Shown here: in pieces, positions 26,746 to 36,565 of the stretch
Position numbering within the stretch: the first letter of the stretch is position 1
How the letters are laid out: each line of letters begins with the position of its first letter
Source of the DNA: Alkalimonas cellulosilytica
GTDB taxonomy: Bacteria; Pseudomonadota; Gammaproteobacteria; Enterobacterales; Alteromonadaceae
Assembly (NCBI RefSeq): GCF_036325985.1
Contig: NZ_JAUHLI010000016.1
Span: 1-64,000 of the forward strand
Reading direction: 5' to 3'
DNA: 64,000 nt
Position numbers and translations under genes: made by a program
The notes under the pieces: model-generated
Told to the model about the DNA's origin: nothing
Databases searched by the model: none
The model's input: the letters and a program-made list of their open reading frames with translations, nothing else

Positions 26746-27396
26746 CTAAAATTGACAGTCGCTATGAAACCGAAGCCAGTTGCCGTGATTTGGGTGATAA
26801 AACTGCAGTGACTCTGCGTGAAGTAACAACCGCTCCTTGGCAGGAAGCGCATGGTCATTGTAAAATTTGTCACCCACGATCGGATGGCCAAGCCATTGCA
26901 TATGTACCCGTAGCTGGTGGGAGCGGCCCGTTACAGGGATCAGTGCAACTTTGCTAGCTGTATTGGTCTGTGTCAGCAGCTGAAAGTGGGTACAGGCTTT
27001 TTTCCCCTGCACAAAGCACACTTTTTGTTGTGGCCGTTTTGGCCAGTCACAAATAAGGGGCACTTCAATGGTTCCTGTTTGCACCGCTAACAAGCCTTCT
27101 ATCCAGGCAATATAGCGTTTTTGCACCTGCCGCTCAGCAAACTGGCGATTTAAATGGCGTTGACTTTGCAAGTGCATGGCCATGACAACCAGCCCAGAGG
27201 TCGCCATATCAAGCCGGTGCACAACCCGGGCGGTCGGGAACACCCGTTGTACCCGCCAGCTTAAACTATCCTGGTGCTCAGGAGCCTTGCCCGGTACCGA
27301 TAACAGGCCACTCGGCTTATTCAGTACCAGAATGTCATCATCCTGGTAGAGAATCTCCAAATAAGGGTGTAGTGGTGGTTGGTAGTCAATCAGCAT
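26746..27396 (-). CDS. rluA: dual-specificity rRNA/tRNA pseudouridine synthase RluA
   Basis: A 216-residue RluA-family pseudouridine synthase. E. coli RluA modifies U746 of 23S rRNA and U32 of several tRNAs. Motif I with the catalytic Asp is VVHRLDMATSGLVV near residue 60; motif II (KRYIAWIEG) and the later IPVTGRSHQLRVHMQWLGHPIVGD block are present. There is no S4 domain, and the size matches E. coli RluA (219). It lies 6 bp downstream of rapA; the two genes are also neighbours in E. coli. Confidence 0.93.
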   Translation of the reverse strand: MLIDYQPPLHPYLEILYQDDDILVLNKPSGLLSVPGKAPEHQDSLSWRVQRVFPTARVVHRLDMATSGLVVMAMHLQSQRHLNRQFAERQVQKRYIAWIEGLLAVQTGTIEVPLICDWPKRPQQKVCFVQGKKACTHFQLLTQTNTASKVALIPVTGRSHQLRVHMQWLGHPIVGDKFYNDHALPAKERLLLHAESLQFYHPNHGNWLRFHSDCQF

Positions 27397-27402
27397 GCTG
27401 GT

Positions 27403-30312
27403 CTAGGGTTTATCATGACTGACGATCACCAAACGGATGGCATCGAGCTTTAAGCGTGCTTTAGCAATGTAGTGGCAAAGGTCCGTCTGCTGTTGTTGCA
27501 AAAAAGCAATTTCCTCCAGCCGCACGGCTGGGTTCACCTGCCGTAGCTGTTGTAAGCGCTCAACTTCGGCGCCTAAGGCCTGTTGCATGCAGTGCTGAGC
27601 TTGCTGCTGAATAGCAGGAAGTTGTTGTAGTGCTATTTGTTCAGCTTGAGACAGGCTATTATCGAGCTGTTTACGCAGTGCTTTGACAACTTTTGCCGCC
27701 CCCTGTCTGGCGAGGGGTGCCAGTTGCTTCTCCAGTTGGGAAAATGACACGGCTTTGGCTAGATCGCGTCCCTGAGGATCCAGTAGCAAACGCATAGGAG
27801 TTACGGGTAAGTAGCGTCCCAGTTGCAGCTTAGCGGGTGCAGTCGCTTCAACCAGATAGATTAACTCCAAAAACCAACTGCCAGCTGGCAAGGCCGGATT
27901 GTGCAGCAAAGCGACGCTGTTATTACCGCGCTGTTGTTCTGTCAAATAATCTAAGGTGCTTAGCACCATTGGGTGATCCCAACTTAAGAATTGAATATCT
28001 TCCTGAGCCAGTGCTGTAGCACGGTCGAAGGTAATACTGATGCCATCTTCGTGCAAGCCAGGACAGTAACTGTCTTCCAGCTGTTCGGATGGTTTCAGGA
28101 TCAGACAAGTATCGGAGCGCTCTTCCTGTTGAACACCCAATTGATCCCAGCTTTGACACATGAAAAGAGCAAGATCAGGCTGGTTATCCTGTTTGGCCAG
28201 CTGCTGACTGAGCAAACCGGCACGGGCCCCTCCCGATGAGTTTAGTTCCAGCAGTTGATCGCGACCTTGTTCTAACTGCTGTTGCAGCTGCTGTTGCAGC
28301 GCTGTGCTTTGGCGTAACCAGTCAGCCAATTGCTCAGGTTGCCAGCCTGGTGTTTGTAGTAAGGACCAGAATAAGTCCGCGGTTTGCTGAAACACGGCTG
28401 CACCAGTCTGGCAAGTATGAGCAAACGCATTGAGTACCTGATGATACCATTGCTGTTGATAATCCTGAGCCGATTGTTTGAAGTACAGAATATGCAGCAG
28501 AATGTCTTGCTGTTGGCCAATCCGATCCAGCCGGCCAATGCGTTGTTCCAGCAAATCCGGGTTCAGCGGTAAATCAAACAACACCAAATGGTGCGCAAAC
28601 TGAAAGTTGCGGCCTTCACTGCCAATTTCTGAACACAGCAATATTTGTGCGCTGTAATCCTGCTGCGCAAAATAAGCTGCTGCTTTATCCCGCTCCAGTA
28701 TACTCATGCGCTCATGAAAAACTGCAGCGCGAATGCCTTCGCGTTGCATCAAGGCTTTATCCAGCTCCATGGCGGTTTCTGCATGGGCGCAGATAAGCAG
28801 GAACTTATCTTTTTTATGCTGTTTCAGCAGCTGGATTAAGGCATCTATCCGTGGGTCAAGCTCGGACCAGGTACTGCCTGGATGCTGTCGACTGTACAAA
28901 CGCTCAGGCGTGAGCAGGGCTTCAAGTTCTTTGGATGCAACGGTAGTTTGCCGAAGTTGCTCTGCACTGTCTTGATAGGCAGCTGGCATATCAAGCCCGA
29001 TAAAACAGGGGGTGCGTTTTGGAAAGCCGGTGATGGTGCGGCGACTGTTGCGAAACAGGATACGCCCTGTGCCGTGACGATCCAGCAGTGGTTGCAGAAT
29101 TTGCTGTTGCAGTTGTGACCGTGTTGATGACTCAAGCCCTGTAAGTTGCAGTTGTTGCAGTGGTAAAGTTAAGCTGGGATCCTGCAGCAGTTGCTGTAGG
29201 CCTGCTGCCGTTGCAGCTGACAGCGGGTCCTGCTGTAACAGCTGTTCGGCTAATGTCGCTATCTGTTGGAAATGTGTTTCTTGCTCTAAAAATGCCTGAT
29301 AATCATAAAAACGATCGGCATCAAGCAACTGCAAGCGGGCAAAGTGACTGCGGTGGCCTAATTGATCCGGGGTGGCTGTCAGCAAGATAATGCCTGGGAT
29401 CTGCGCTGCCAGCTTGGCTACGCATTGATAAGCCAGGCTGGGTGCTACGTCATCCCAGCTCAGGTGATGAGCCTCATCGACCACCAACAAATCCCAGGAG
29501 GCAGCCTCCGCTTGCGCCAGCCATTCGGGCGAGTTGCTCAAAAATTCCATGCTGCATAATACGATCTGGGCTGTTTCAAAAGGATTTTGTTGATCGAGAG
29601 CGCTTTGTTCACAACGCTCTTGATCAAAGATGGCGACTGTCAGATTAAAACGGCGCAGCATTTCTACCAACCACTGGTGCTGCAGTGACTCAGGTACCAG
29701 AATCAGGACGCGTTGAGCCAGGCCGCTGATCAGTTGCTGGTGCAGGATCAGTCCTGCCTCTATGGTTTTACCCAGACCGACTTCATCGGCCAACATGACA
29801 CGCGGAGCATGACGTTTGGCGACTTCTTCAGCGATGAAAAGCTGATGCGGAATAAGGCTAATGCGAGCTCCCGCTAGCCCCCGCAACGGATCCTGTTGTA
29901 ACCGATGCAACTGTTGCTGGCTTTGATAGCGCAGACTAAAGGCTTCCAGCCGGTCTATCTGACCAGCATACATACGGTCTTGTGGTTGGCTAAAGCTCAA
30001 AAAGTGGTCGAGGAGGATTTCGCGTAGTTGCGTGTGCTGCTGATTGTCGTTACGAATACCGTGATACACCAGAGTATCAGCCACTTCTTCAACCTGGCTG
30101 ATGGTCAGCTCGAAGCCTTCAGCGCTGCGTACCCTGTCGCCGGCTAAAAAGCGAATACGCGACAGAGGAGCCTGTTGTCTGGCGTAGCAACGTTGCTCGC
30201 CGCTGGCAGGAAATAAAATGCTGACGGTGCGATCATCCAATGCCACTACCGTCCCTAAACCTAAATCGGACTCACTCTCGCTGATCCAGCGCTGACCTAA
30301 AGCAAACGACAT
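27403..30312 (-). CDS. rapA: RNA polymerase-associated protein RapA (HepA)
   Basis: A 969-residue Swi2/Snf2 ATPase that recycles RNA polymerase from post-termination complexes; E. coli RapA is 968 residues. An N-terminal Tudor-like region starts with FALGQRWISESESDLGLG. Walker A is LADEVGLGKTIEAG near residue 176, the DEAH box is VVDEAHHLSW, and the helicase C-terminal motif VI appears in EQRIGRLDRIGQ. The C-terminal third is glutamine/leucine rich. Cotranscribed with rluA. Confidence 0.95.
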   Translation of the reverse strand: MSFALGQRWISESESDLGLGTVVALDDRTVSILFPASGEQRCYARQQAPLSRIRFLAGDRVRSAEGFELTISQVEEVADTLVYHGIRNDNQQHTQLREILLDHFLSFSQPQDRMYAGQIDRLEAFSLRYQSQQQLHRLQQDPLRGLAGARISLIPHQLFIAEEVAKRHAPRVMLADEVGLGKTIEAGLILHQQLISGLAQRVLILVPESLQHQWLVEMLRRFNLTVAIFDQERCEQSALDQQNPFETAQIVLCSMEFLSNSPEWLAQAEAASWDLLVVDEAHHLSWDDVAPSLAYQCVAKLAAQIPGIILLTATPDQLGHRSHFARLQLLDADRFYDYQAFLEQETHFQQIATLAEQLLQQDPLSAATAAGLQQLLQDPSLTLPLQQLQLTGLESSTRSQLQQQILQPLLDRHGTGRILFRNSRRTITGFPKRTPCFIGLDMPAAYQDSAEQLRQTTVASKELEALLTPERLYSRQHPGSTWSELDPRIDALIQLLKQHKKDKFLLICAHAETAMELDKALMQREGIRAAVFHERMSILERDKAAAYFAQQDYSAQILLCSEIGSEGRNFQFAHHLVLFDLPLNPDLLEQRIGRLDRIGQQQDILLHILYFKQSAQDYQQQWYHQVLNAFAHTCQTGAAVFQQTADLFWSLLQTPGWQPEQLADWLRQSTALQQQLQQQLEQGRDQLLELNSSGGARAGLLSQQLAKQDNQPDLALFMCQSWDQLGVQQEERSDTCLILKPSEQLEDSYCPGLHEDGISITFDRATALAQEDIQFLSWDHPMVLSTLDYLTEQQRGNNSVALLHNPALPAGSWFLELIYLVEATAPAKLQLGRYLPVTPMRLLLDPQGRDLAKAVSFSQLEKQLAPLARQGAAKVVKALRKQLDNSLSQAEQIALQQLPAIQQQAQHCMQQALGAEVERLQQLRQVNPAVRLEEIAFLQQQQTDLCHYIAKARLKLDAIRLVIVSHDKP

Positions 30313-30561
30313 GATGTATCCAGTAACGAACAGGGGGCGCTATGGTACAGGGAAATGGGCTGTTCTGCACCCGGAAACTCGCATCTTCAGCTGGCATACT
30401 GCACGTTGTCATGCAGTGGTCATGCGGTTGTCTTAGACTTGTCATCGACTGTTTGCTGTTTTTTTGTGCGGTTGAACTGAGAATTGCCAGCGCTCTTAGC
30501 AGCTTGCACTATCCTTAATCAGAAGCTTACTTGCAGCCTGTGTGCCCTCAAGGAGATTTTC

Positions 30562-31947
30562 ATGGTGAGAAAACGAAGTAAGAAAATTTATGTGCTTGAT
30601 ACCAATATACTTCTTCATGAGCCGTTTGCGTTTTTAAATTTTCAGGAACACGATGTCGTTATTCCAATGACCGTGCTCGAAGAGCTGGATCATATCAAAG
30701 ACCGCAATAAAGATGTCAGCCGGGATGCAAGGGTGGCCATTCGGGCATTGGAGGATGTACTGCGGGATGCCAGCCCGGAGCAAATGCTGCATGGGGTGGC
30801 TTTGCCATTGCATGGTGAGCAGAAAATATCGGGTCATCTTACCATCATCAATGATCACCACTTAAAAGATGAGTTACCCGGCCTGCCCGGTGGCGAAAAT
30901 GATCATTTGATCATCAATACGGCTTTGTATTTGCAGCGTGAGCGTAGTCCGCAAAAAGTCATTCTGGTGACCAAAGACATTAATATGCGGCTTAAAGCCA
31001 AAGGAGCTGGTTTAAAGCTGGTGGAGGATTACCGTACCGACCAGTTGATAGACGATGTTCGCTTTTTGTACAAAGGTTATTACCGGTTTCCGGGTGAGTT
31101 CTGGGGGCAGGTAAAAGAGTGTCAGACCGAACAAAAAGATCGTGATATCTTGCACTTGCTGGAGCGGCAATTGCTGCCGGATGCCTATATCAACGAATTT
31201 CTAATCGATGAAGCGGAGTCTTTCGCCGGCCAGGTGGTTGCTATCAATGAGCAGAAAATTCGGGTTCGGGATTTAGGCTATGAGCGCATGATGCACCGAC
31301 ATGCCTGGGGGATTACTCCCAAAAATATTTATCAGGCCATGGCGCTGGAGGCTTTGTTGGATCCCAACATGGACCTGGTGATCCTGACAGGCCCGGCGGG
31401 TTGTGGGAAAACCCTGATTGCACTGGCGGCTGCCCTGGAGTTGGTGATTGAAAAGGGGCTATACGACAAAGTAATTGTGACGCGCAATACCCCGGAAATT
31501 GCCGAGTCGATAGGTTTTTTGCCCGGTACAGAAGAAGAGAAAATGGCGCCCTGGTTGGCGGCCATTACCGACTCGCTGGAGGTATTACACAAAACTGATG
31601 AGCATCCCCATGCCAGTGTGGGTTACATCATGGATAAAGCCAATATTCAGTTCAAATCGGTTAATTTTATGCGTGGCCGAAGCATTCAGAACGCCATAGT
31701 GATTCTGGATGAGTGTCAGAACTTAAGTGCAGCTCAGCTCAAGACCATTATCACCCGCTGTGGTGAGGGGACCAAGTTGATTTGCTCCGGCAACCTCAGC
31801 CAGATAGACAGCAACTACCTGACTGCTGTGACTTCGGGTTTAACCTATATTGTTGAACGTTTCAAAAATTTCCCGGGCAGTGCCACCATTAATTTAAATG
31901 GCGTGGTCCGCAGTCGGCTGGCGTCTTTTGCAGAAGAAAATTTATAG
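30562..31947 (+). CDS. PIN domain-PhoH family ATPase (YlaK-like)
   Basis: A 461-residue two-domain protein. The N-terminal PIN nuclease domain starts with KIYVLDTNILLHEP and keeps acidic residues (VLEELDHIK, RDARVAIR, LVTKDINMRLKA). The C-terminal PhoH P-loop domain has Walker A GPAGCGKT near residue 280 and Walker B IVILDECQN. PIN-PhoH proteins are reported RNA helicase/nucleases, usually called PhoH2 or YlaK. AGGAGA at 30551 fixes the ATG at 30562, although the frame is open to 30484. The last 6 bp overlap the convergent transglutaminase-like gene. Confidence 0.9.
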   Translation: MVRKRSKKIYVLDTNILLHEPFAFLNFQEHDVVIPMTVLEELDHIKDRNKDVSRDARVAIRALEDVLRDASPEQMLHGVALPLHGEQKISGHLTIINDHHLKDELPGLPGGENDHLIINTALYLQRERSPQKVILVTKDINMRLKAKGAGLKLVEDYRTDQLIDDVRFLYKGYYRFPGEFWGQVKECQTEQKDRDILHLLERQLLPDAYINEFLIDEAESFAGQVVAINEQKIRVRDLGYERMMHRHAWGITPKNIYQAMALEALLDPNMDLVILTGPAGCGKTLIALAAALELVIEKGLYDKVIVTRNTPEIAESIGFLPGTEEEKMAPWLAAITDSLEVLHKTDEHPHASVGYIMDKANIQFKSVNFMRGRSIQNAIVILDECQNLSAAQLKTIITRCGEGTKLICSGNLSQIDSNYLTAVTSGLTYIVERFKNFPGSATINLNGVVRSRLASFAEENL

Positions 31948-32889
31948 TTTACGGTAATTGACGATACCAGGTTGCAGATACAGCTGATAATGCTTAGCAA
32001 TCTCACCTACCTGTTGTAAGGCCGGCCCGGTTGGGTCGGCCAGTACAAAGTTTTGCCCGTCCAATCTTAGCTGTTGGTCACTACTTTGACTCTGCATCCC
32101 TATGCCAATGATCGCGTGCTCAGGTAAATACACGATAACCAGGGGTACATCGGGTAACAGCAAGCGCAGTAGAGCTGCCATCAGCACCACTTTACTATCA
32201 CAGTCGCCCCGGTGTTGCTGAATGAGTTGTAGAGGGGGCAAGAAGCCTGCAGCGGAGCTCATATTTCGATCGTACAGTTCCTGATAAGGGATCCGCTGCA
32301 ACCAGTCCAGTAAGAACTGGCTAATTTCCCGGGTGGTAGTGTAGGGGAATTTTTGCTGCAGGGCAGCTGCAACCGGCAGTAAATCATGCAGAGCATCGGC
32401 GACAATGCGCGGATGGTCGATCATAATCACCCGACGATTGGGCTTTAGTGTCAGCTCGGTATGATAAATACGCTGCAAGTAATCTTGTCTGGCTTGCTGC
32501 AGATGCGCTGTTAGCTGTTGTTGCAATACACGAGCATCTGCAGCGTGCCTGGCTGTTACCTTCAGTGGCAATGGGAAGCCAGTTGGTGGCAGTTCCACCT
32601 GAATGCCTGCTATGTTTTGCCTGCCTAACTCCTGTTGCAGGGCCTGACGCATCAGCGTATGTTCCAGTTGAGGCGAGTAGCGGCGAAAACTGCTTATATG
32701 CTGGTGCACACTCTGCTCAGGCAGTTGAAATGAAAAATTAACGGGTTGCCCTTGCTGGTGCCAGGAATAGTGGTAGTGCAACTCACCATCCTGACTGCTG
32801 CCTCGTTGCAGTTGCATGCTGGCAAATGCCGGGACGGCAACACATGCTAACAGCCAAAACCAGAAAAAATACGTTGTAATCTTGGTCAC
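31942..32889 (-). CDS. exported transglutaminase-like cysteine protein
   Basis: A protein of about 315 residues with a signal peptide or N-terminal anchor (TKITTYFFWFWLLACVAVPA). A transglutaminase-like core has the Cys in HRGDCDSKVVLMAALLR, the His in YLPEHAIIGIG and the Asp in FVLADPTGPA, a full Cys-His-Asp set. The GTG at 32889 overlaps the stop of the upstream gene as GTGA, with AAGG a few bases before, which supports this start; an upstream in-frame start at 32916 would overlap more deeply. The substrate is unknown; amide or peptide cleavage or cross-linking in the envelope are family possibilities. Confidence 0.82.
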   Translation of the reverse strand: MTKITTYFFWFWLLACVAVPAFASMQLQRGSSQDGELHYHYSWHQQGQPVNFSFQLPEQSVHQHISSFRRYSPQLEHTLMRQALQQELGRQNIAGIQVELPPTGFPLPLKVTARHAADARVLQQQLTAHLQQARQDYLQRIYHTELTLKPNRRVIMIDHPRIVADALHDLLPVAAALQQKFPYTTTREISQFLLDWLQRIPYQELYDRNMSSAAGFLPPLQLIQQHRGDCDSKVVLMAALLRLLLPDVPLVIVYLPEHAIIGIGMQSQSSDQQLRLDGQNFVLADPTGPALQQVGEIAKHYQLYLQPGIVNYRKL

Positions 32890-33518
32890 TTGCACCTTTT
32901 TGATTGCTGCCGCCAAAGCAGTAAGCTTAGCCCTAACAGGCCAAAAATACCAAGGCTTCCGCCGTAGCTTTCTACCACGGTCAGTACCTGTTGATCGCGT
33001 TGATAATCTTCCAGTGGCAAATCAGCCAGAATGAGCTCGTCATAGCCAGAGATTTCAGCCACTAACCAGCCGGTACTGGCATCATACAGCCGAATGATCA
33101 GATCGTAATAGCCGGCCGGATAGTGTGCCTCCAGAGTGGTATCAATGGCAAACCAGTCATGTCGGCTTTGGCGATACAGGGTGAAAATCGAGCTAATATG
33201 AAACAGTTGCTCCGCCCGGCCTGGCCGTTGCAGGCTAAACTCGGCCCAAACAGGCAGGCTGGACCTGTTGGTGTCTGCATCGAACTTCAGGTAGAGCTGA
33301 TGATAAAAACCGTTGTTATTGAAATCACCACTGAGCTCCAACTCTAGGCGATGAAACCAGACATCGGTACTGTAACTTTGTGCACTGACCAAGCCGGTTG
33401 CTTCATCCATGGCTTCGGATTCGGCAGTACCACGTTGTTCCAGGGTGGTACTGACAGGTTGTTCAGCACCGAGGCTGGAGGCAGTGATTAACAGCAAGAC
33501 ACTTAGTAGCAACTTCAT
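32886..33518 (-). CDS. choice-of-anchor H family protein with GlyGly-CTERM anchor
   Basis: A 210-residue exported protein. A signal peptide (MKLLLSVLLLITASSLGAE) is followed by a beta-rich domain whose blocks (STDVWFHRLELEL, FNNNGFYHQLYLKFDADT, HYPAGYYDLIIRLYDA, LPLEDYQRDQ) fit the choice-of-anchor H family. The end is a tripartite sorting signal: Gly-Gly-Ser, a hydrophobic helix and a basic tail (GGSLGIFGLLGLSLLLWRQQ then SKR), i.e. a GlyGly-CTERM likely cut by rhombosortase. It is translationally coupled to the transglutaminase-like gene. Function unknown. Confidence 0.82.
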   Translation of the reverse strand: MKLLLSVLLLITASSLGAEQPVSTTLEQRGTAESEAMDEATGLVSAQSYSTDVWFHRLELELSGDFNNNGFYHQLYLKFDADTNRSSLPVWAEFSLQRPGRAEQLFHISSIFTLYRQSRHDWFAIDTTLEAHYPAGYYDLIIRLYDASTGWLVAEISGYDELILADLPLEDYQRDQQVLTVVESYGGSLGIFGLLGLSLLLWRQQSKRCK

Positions 33519-33602
33519 GGCTATTCCTTCCTTTCTCTCTTGCGTACAATACTAGGTATAGAGTGAAAGGCATGAATCCCTGCTGAACTAGAAGGAACCA
33601 AG

Positions 33603-34436
33603 GTGACCAAGCTAAGCCGTAGCTGGCATATCGAGAAAAAAGTTGTTGCGATACAGTTCTTAGCCGAACAAGTGCCAGTATTATCCAAAGGCCGGCTGAA
33701 AGATGCGATGGCAAAAGGCGCCGTCTGGTTGCAACAGGGAAAAAAGCAAAAGCGACTGCGTCGGGCGCAAGCTGAATTACTCCCTGGCCAGACGCTGGCG
33801 CTGCATTATGATGCGGAAATCCTGCAACGCTCGGCTGGGCACAGCCAGTTATTGCTGGATCAGCGTGCCTATTCTGTCTGGTGGAAACCGGCTGGTGTGT
33901 TGTCGCAAGGCAGCCTCTTTGGTGATCATCTGTCTTTGCTGCGACAGGCTGAGTTGCAAACAAAGCGGCCAGTGCATCTGGTGCATCGGCTCGATCGGGA
34001 AGCCAGTGGCTTGCTTTTGGTGGCTCACAATGCCGCGGCTGCTGCCAGTTTAAGCCAGCAGTTTCAGCGCGGTCAGATCAAGAAGCTCTATCATGTGGCG
34101 GTGCAAGGGCGGTTATCCGATGCGCTTAAAAATGCGGGCGAACTGACACTGATGTTGGATGGCAAAGCCTGTGTGACACGGTTTGTTGTATACAAACAGC
34201 TGGAAAGTGGGGTTAGCTGGCTAAAAGTAGACTTGCTGACCGGGCGCAAGCACCAAATTCGTCGCCATTTTGCTGCTGCTGGCCACCCTGTGATGGGAGA
34301 TCCGCGCTATGGTAATGCGCACTCAGCGGCTGATACCTTAGCCCTTCAGGCAGTTGAGCTAGGCTGGTATTGTCCAGTTAATAACACAGACAAAGTATTC
34401 CACTTACCCGAGGCATTGCGTTTGTTTGCAGGCTAA
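33603..34436 (+). CDS. RluA-family RNA pseudouridine synthase
   Basis: A 277-residue pseudouridine synthase. An N-terminal S4-like RNA-binding region (about 1-75, LSKGRLKDAMAKGAVW) precedes the catalytic domain with the Asp in VHLVHRLDREASGLLLV near residue 125, then KKLYHVAVQG and LLTGRKHQIRRHFAAAGHPVMGD. The start is GTG at 33603 with AAGGA upstream. It is distinct from RluA at 26746; the RNA target cannot be told from sequence alone. Confidence 0.85.
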   Translation: MTKLSRSWHIEKKVVAIQFLAEQVPVLSKGRLKDAMAKGAVWLQQGKKQKRLRRAQAELLPGQTLALHYDAEILQRSAGHSQLLLDQRAYSVWWKPAGVLSQGSLFGDHLSLLRQAELQTKRPVHLVHRLDREASGLLLVAHNAAAAASLSQQFQRGQIKKLYHVAVQGRLSDALKNAGELTLMLDGKACVTRFVVYKQLESGVSWLKVDLLTGRKHQIRRHFAAAGHPVMGDPRYGNAHSAADTLALQAVELGWYCPVNNTDKVFHLPEALRLFAG

Positions 34437-34469
34437 AATTGCGTCAGGCTTGCCATGCTATCACTTACC

Positions 34470-36497
34470 TTATTCGATGAGCTCTTTAATACTGGGGTTG
34501 AGCAAGCGTTGCTGCTGCCAGAGTTCGATGCTGCCAAGTTGCAATGCATTGAGTAAGTCTTGTCGGATATTTTCTGCCATCCACTCGCAGGGGCGTTGCT
34601 CCAGTACCTTTAGTTGCAGATAGAGGTTATCGTCACTTGGATTAAGCTGCTCAGCCAGATACCAGCTTAACCAGACTGCTTCACGCAGCGCTTGCAGGTG
34701 TTGGGCTTTAAAAGGCTCACCCAACATAGCCTGCAATGGCAATACCAGGGTTTGCAACTGAGGGATGGGTTTGAGAGCTTTGCGCTGCTGCCCTAAGTGC
34801 AGCAATACTTTTTGTTCCAGTGCTGGTAGCTGGTCATCTGGGCAGTTCAGCCCAAGCCAAAGAACGTCGCTGTGAATGGTCACCTGGATAATTTCAGGAA
34901 AATTCAAACTTTGTAGCAAACTGATCAATGCCTGGCGCAGCTGAACCTCACCATGGCGTTGCTTGTATTGCTGACAGCCCCTTAAAGTAACGGCCATCAA
35001 CTGTAAGGGGAGTTTTTGCCGTTGTTCCGCCACCAGTTTTTCACTGAACTGAATCCATTGCCTGGAGAAAATCAATTGATTCGGAGTAAGCCGCTGACGG
35101 TGTTGCCATCCAAACCGGCCAAGTACCACGACCAGCAAGAGCAACGTTGCAGTCACTGTTATCAGCCAATAGCTTGGTAGAAAAGCTGGATGAGAGTCTA
35201 CCATTGCAGCTGCTGGGGTACCTTGATGCAAGTAGTCTAGCTTCAACTGATACTGTTCCCGCAAATCATCAAAGCGCAGCGCCCGGGCCAATTGGCTGTA
35301 GTGAAAAGCTTGCTGCCAGTCTTGTTGCCAGGCCGCCAGTTCTGCCGCCAGCTCTGCATAGCGGTAGCGTAGAAATAAAGCCTGACTGTGATCCTCTGGC
35401 TCAATGGTCAGCTGTTGGAACAGCGATTTGGCTCGTTCAAACTCTTGTTGCTGGAGCAGGCTTTCGGCCAGGATAAGTTGTACCTGGTTTAATAGACTAT
35501 GGCTGTTAATCTGAGTGGCAATGCTGACAGCTTGCTCAAAATAATCATACGCCAGTGCTTGTTGTTGCTGAAGCTGATACCACTGGCCAAGATAGAACTT
35601 ACTCTCGGCGATGCTGTAAGCATCACCATGTTGGTGGCTGAGCTGCAGCGCTTCTTGCAGATAAGCATAGGTTTGTTCATCCTGCCAATTCTGGTCCAAC
35701 TGAACACTAGCTACCCTTAATAAACTATTGATGTAAGCACGTTCACGTTGATAGTTGCTAAAGCCTTCCTTTGCTTGCAGGAAGGCCTGCAGAGCTTGCT
35801 CGGGTAGCCCCATTTTCTGGTAGCCAATACCATAACGTAACTGGACCAGTGGGTAGGCATGATAAGCCTCCAACTGGGTCGCGAGTGTTAAGGTGGATTG
35901 AAAGTGAGAAAAAGCCTGATTGATCCGGTTCATTTGCAGATGCAAACGCCCAAGCAGGAAGTGTGCATTCATTTCCTGTTGGGGCAACATGGCTTCAGCC
36001 AGGCTCTTTTCGGCATAAAAGATTGCTTGCGCGTAGTCGCTGTTTTGCAAATGAGCCTGAGCCAGACTTTCATACAGCTCGTTTTTCTCTTTGCGGGCCC
36101 GCTCATCCTGCAAAGGCTCCAGCCACTGCAAGGCTTGCTGCAAGGCTTCAATACCCAGTTCAGTATTGCGATATAAGCGGCCATAAATTTCGGCTTTGGT
36201 ATGGTAGAGCTGGGCTTGAAACAGCGGCTGATCATCCAGCAGCACCGCCAATGCAATGGCTTGCTCAATGTTCACTAAAGCACTTTCTCTTTGGTTCAGT
36301 AACAGCTGGGCATAAGCAAGCTCCAGCCAGTAACTGCTGGAGTTAGGAGCAGGTTGCTGCATGGCTTGCTCAAGGAACTGCTCGGGAGCCTGACGGATCA
36401 GGGAGGGCCTGAACTCGGGAGTGGCACTAGGAGTGGCACTAAAAGCAGGGCCATAGCTCAGAAAAAGTAACAGCAGCAGAATGAAAGCAGCATGCAT
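34470..36497 (-). CDS. TPR membrane protein with degenerate C-terminal GGDEF-like domain
   Basis: A 675-residue protein: signal peptide (about 1-20), an exported tetratricopeptide region with roughly eight to nine repeats (about 35-400, glutamine and leucine rich), a TM helix near 430-455 (YWLITVTATLLLLVVVLGRF), and a cytoplasmic domain of about 200 residues. That domain has the length and place of a GGDEF domain, but the signature is missing (IHSDVLWLG at the expected place), so cyclase activity is unlikely. It could be a receptor or scaffold. It is convergent with the RluA-family gene. Confidence 0.72.
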   Translation of the reverse strand: MHAAFILLLLLFLSYGPAFSATPSATPEFRPSLIRQAPEQFLEQAMQQPAPNSSSYWLELAYAQLLLNQRESALVNIEQAIALAVLLDDQPLFQAQLYHTKAEIYGRLYRNTELGIEALQQALQWLEPLQDERARKEKNELYESLAQAHLQNSDYAQAIFYAEKSLAEAMLPQQEMNAHFLLGRLHLQMNRINQAFSHFQSTLTLATQLEAYHAYPLVQLRYGIGYQKMGLPEQALQAFLQAKEGFSNYQRERAYINSLLRVASVQLDQNWQDEQTYAYLQEALQLSHQHGDAYSIAESKFYLGQWYQLQQQQALAYDYFEQAVSIATQINSHSLLNQVQLILAESLLQQQEFERAKSLFQQLTIEPEDHSQALFLRYRYAELAAELAAWQQDWQQAFHYSQLARALRFDDLREQYQLKLDYLHQGTPAAAMVDSHPAFLPSYWLITVTATLLLLVVVLGRFGWQHRQRLTPNQLIFSRQWIQFSEKLVAEQRQKLPLQLMAVTLRGCQQYKQRHGEVQLRQALISLLQSLNFPEIIQVTIHSDVLWLGLNCPDDQLPALEQKVLLHLGQQRKALKPIPQLQTLVLPLQAMLGEPFKAQHLQALREAVWLSWYLAEQLNPSDDNLYLQLKVLEQRPCEWMAENIRQDLLNALQLGSIELWQQQRLLNPSIKELIE

Positions 36498-36565
36498 AAA
36501 GAATCAAGCAGGTGTCATAAATTTGTTGTGGTCATTGTGCGTCAGATTATGGATGCTGTACAGCT

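Noticed and set aside
30313..30561. Possible small RNA or tRNA in the rapA-phoH gap
   Set aside because: Only a short dyad (CTGCA/TGCAG) is seen; no cloverleaf, no strong promoter-terminator pair.
27403..36497. CAG/CTG-rich stretches in rapA and the TPR gene as possible DNA repeats
   Set aside because: The tracts are imperfect and follow glutamine/leucine-rich protein segments; no unit length repeats in register.
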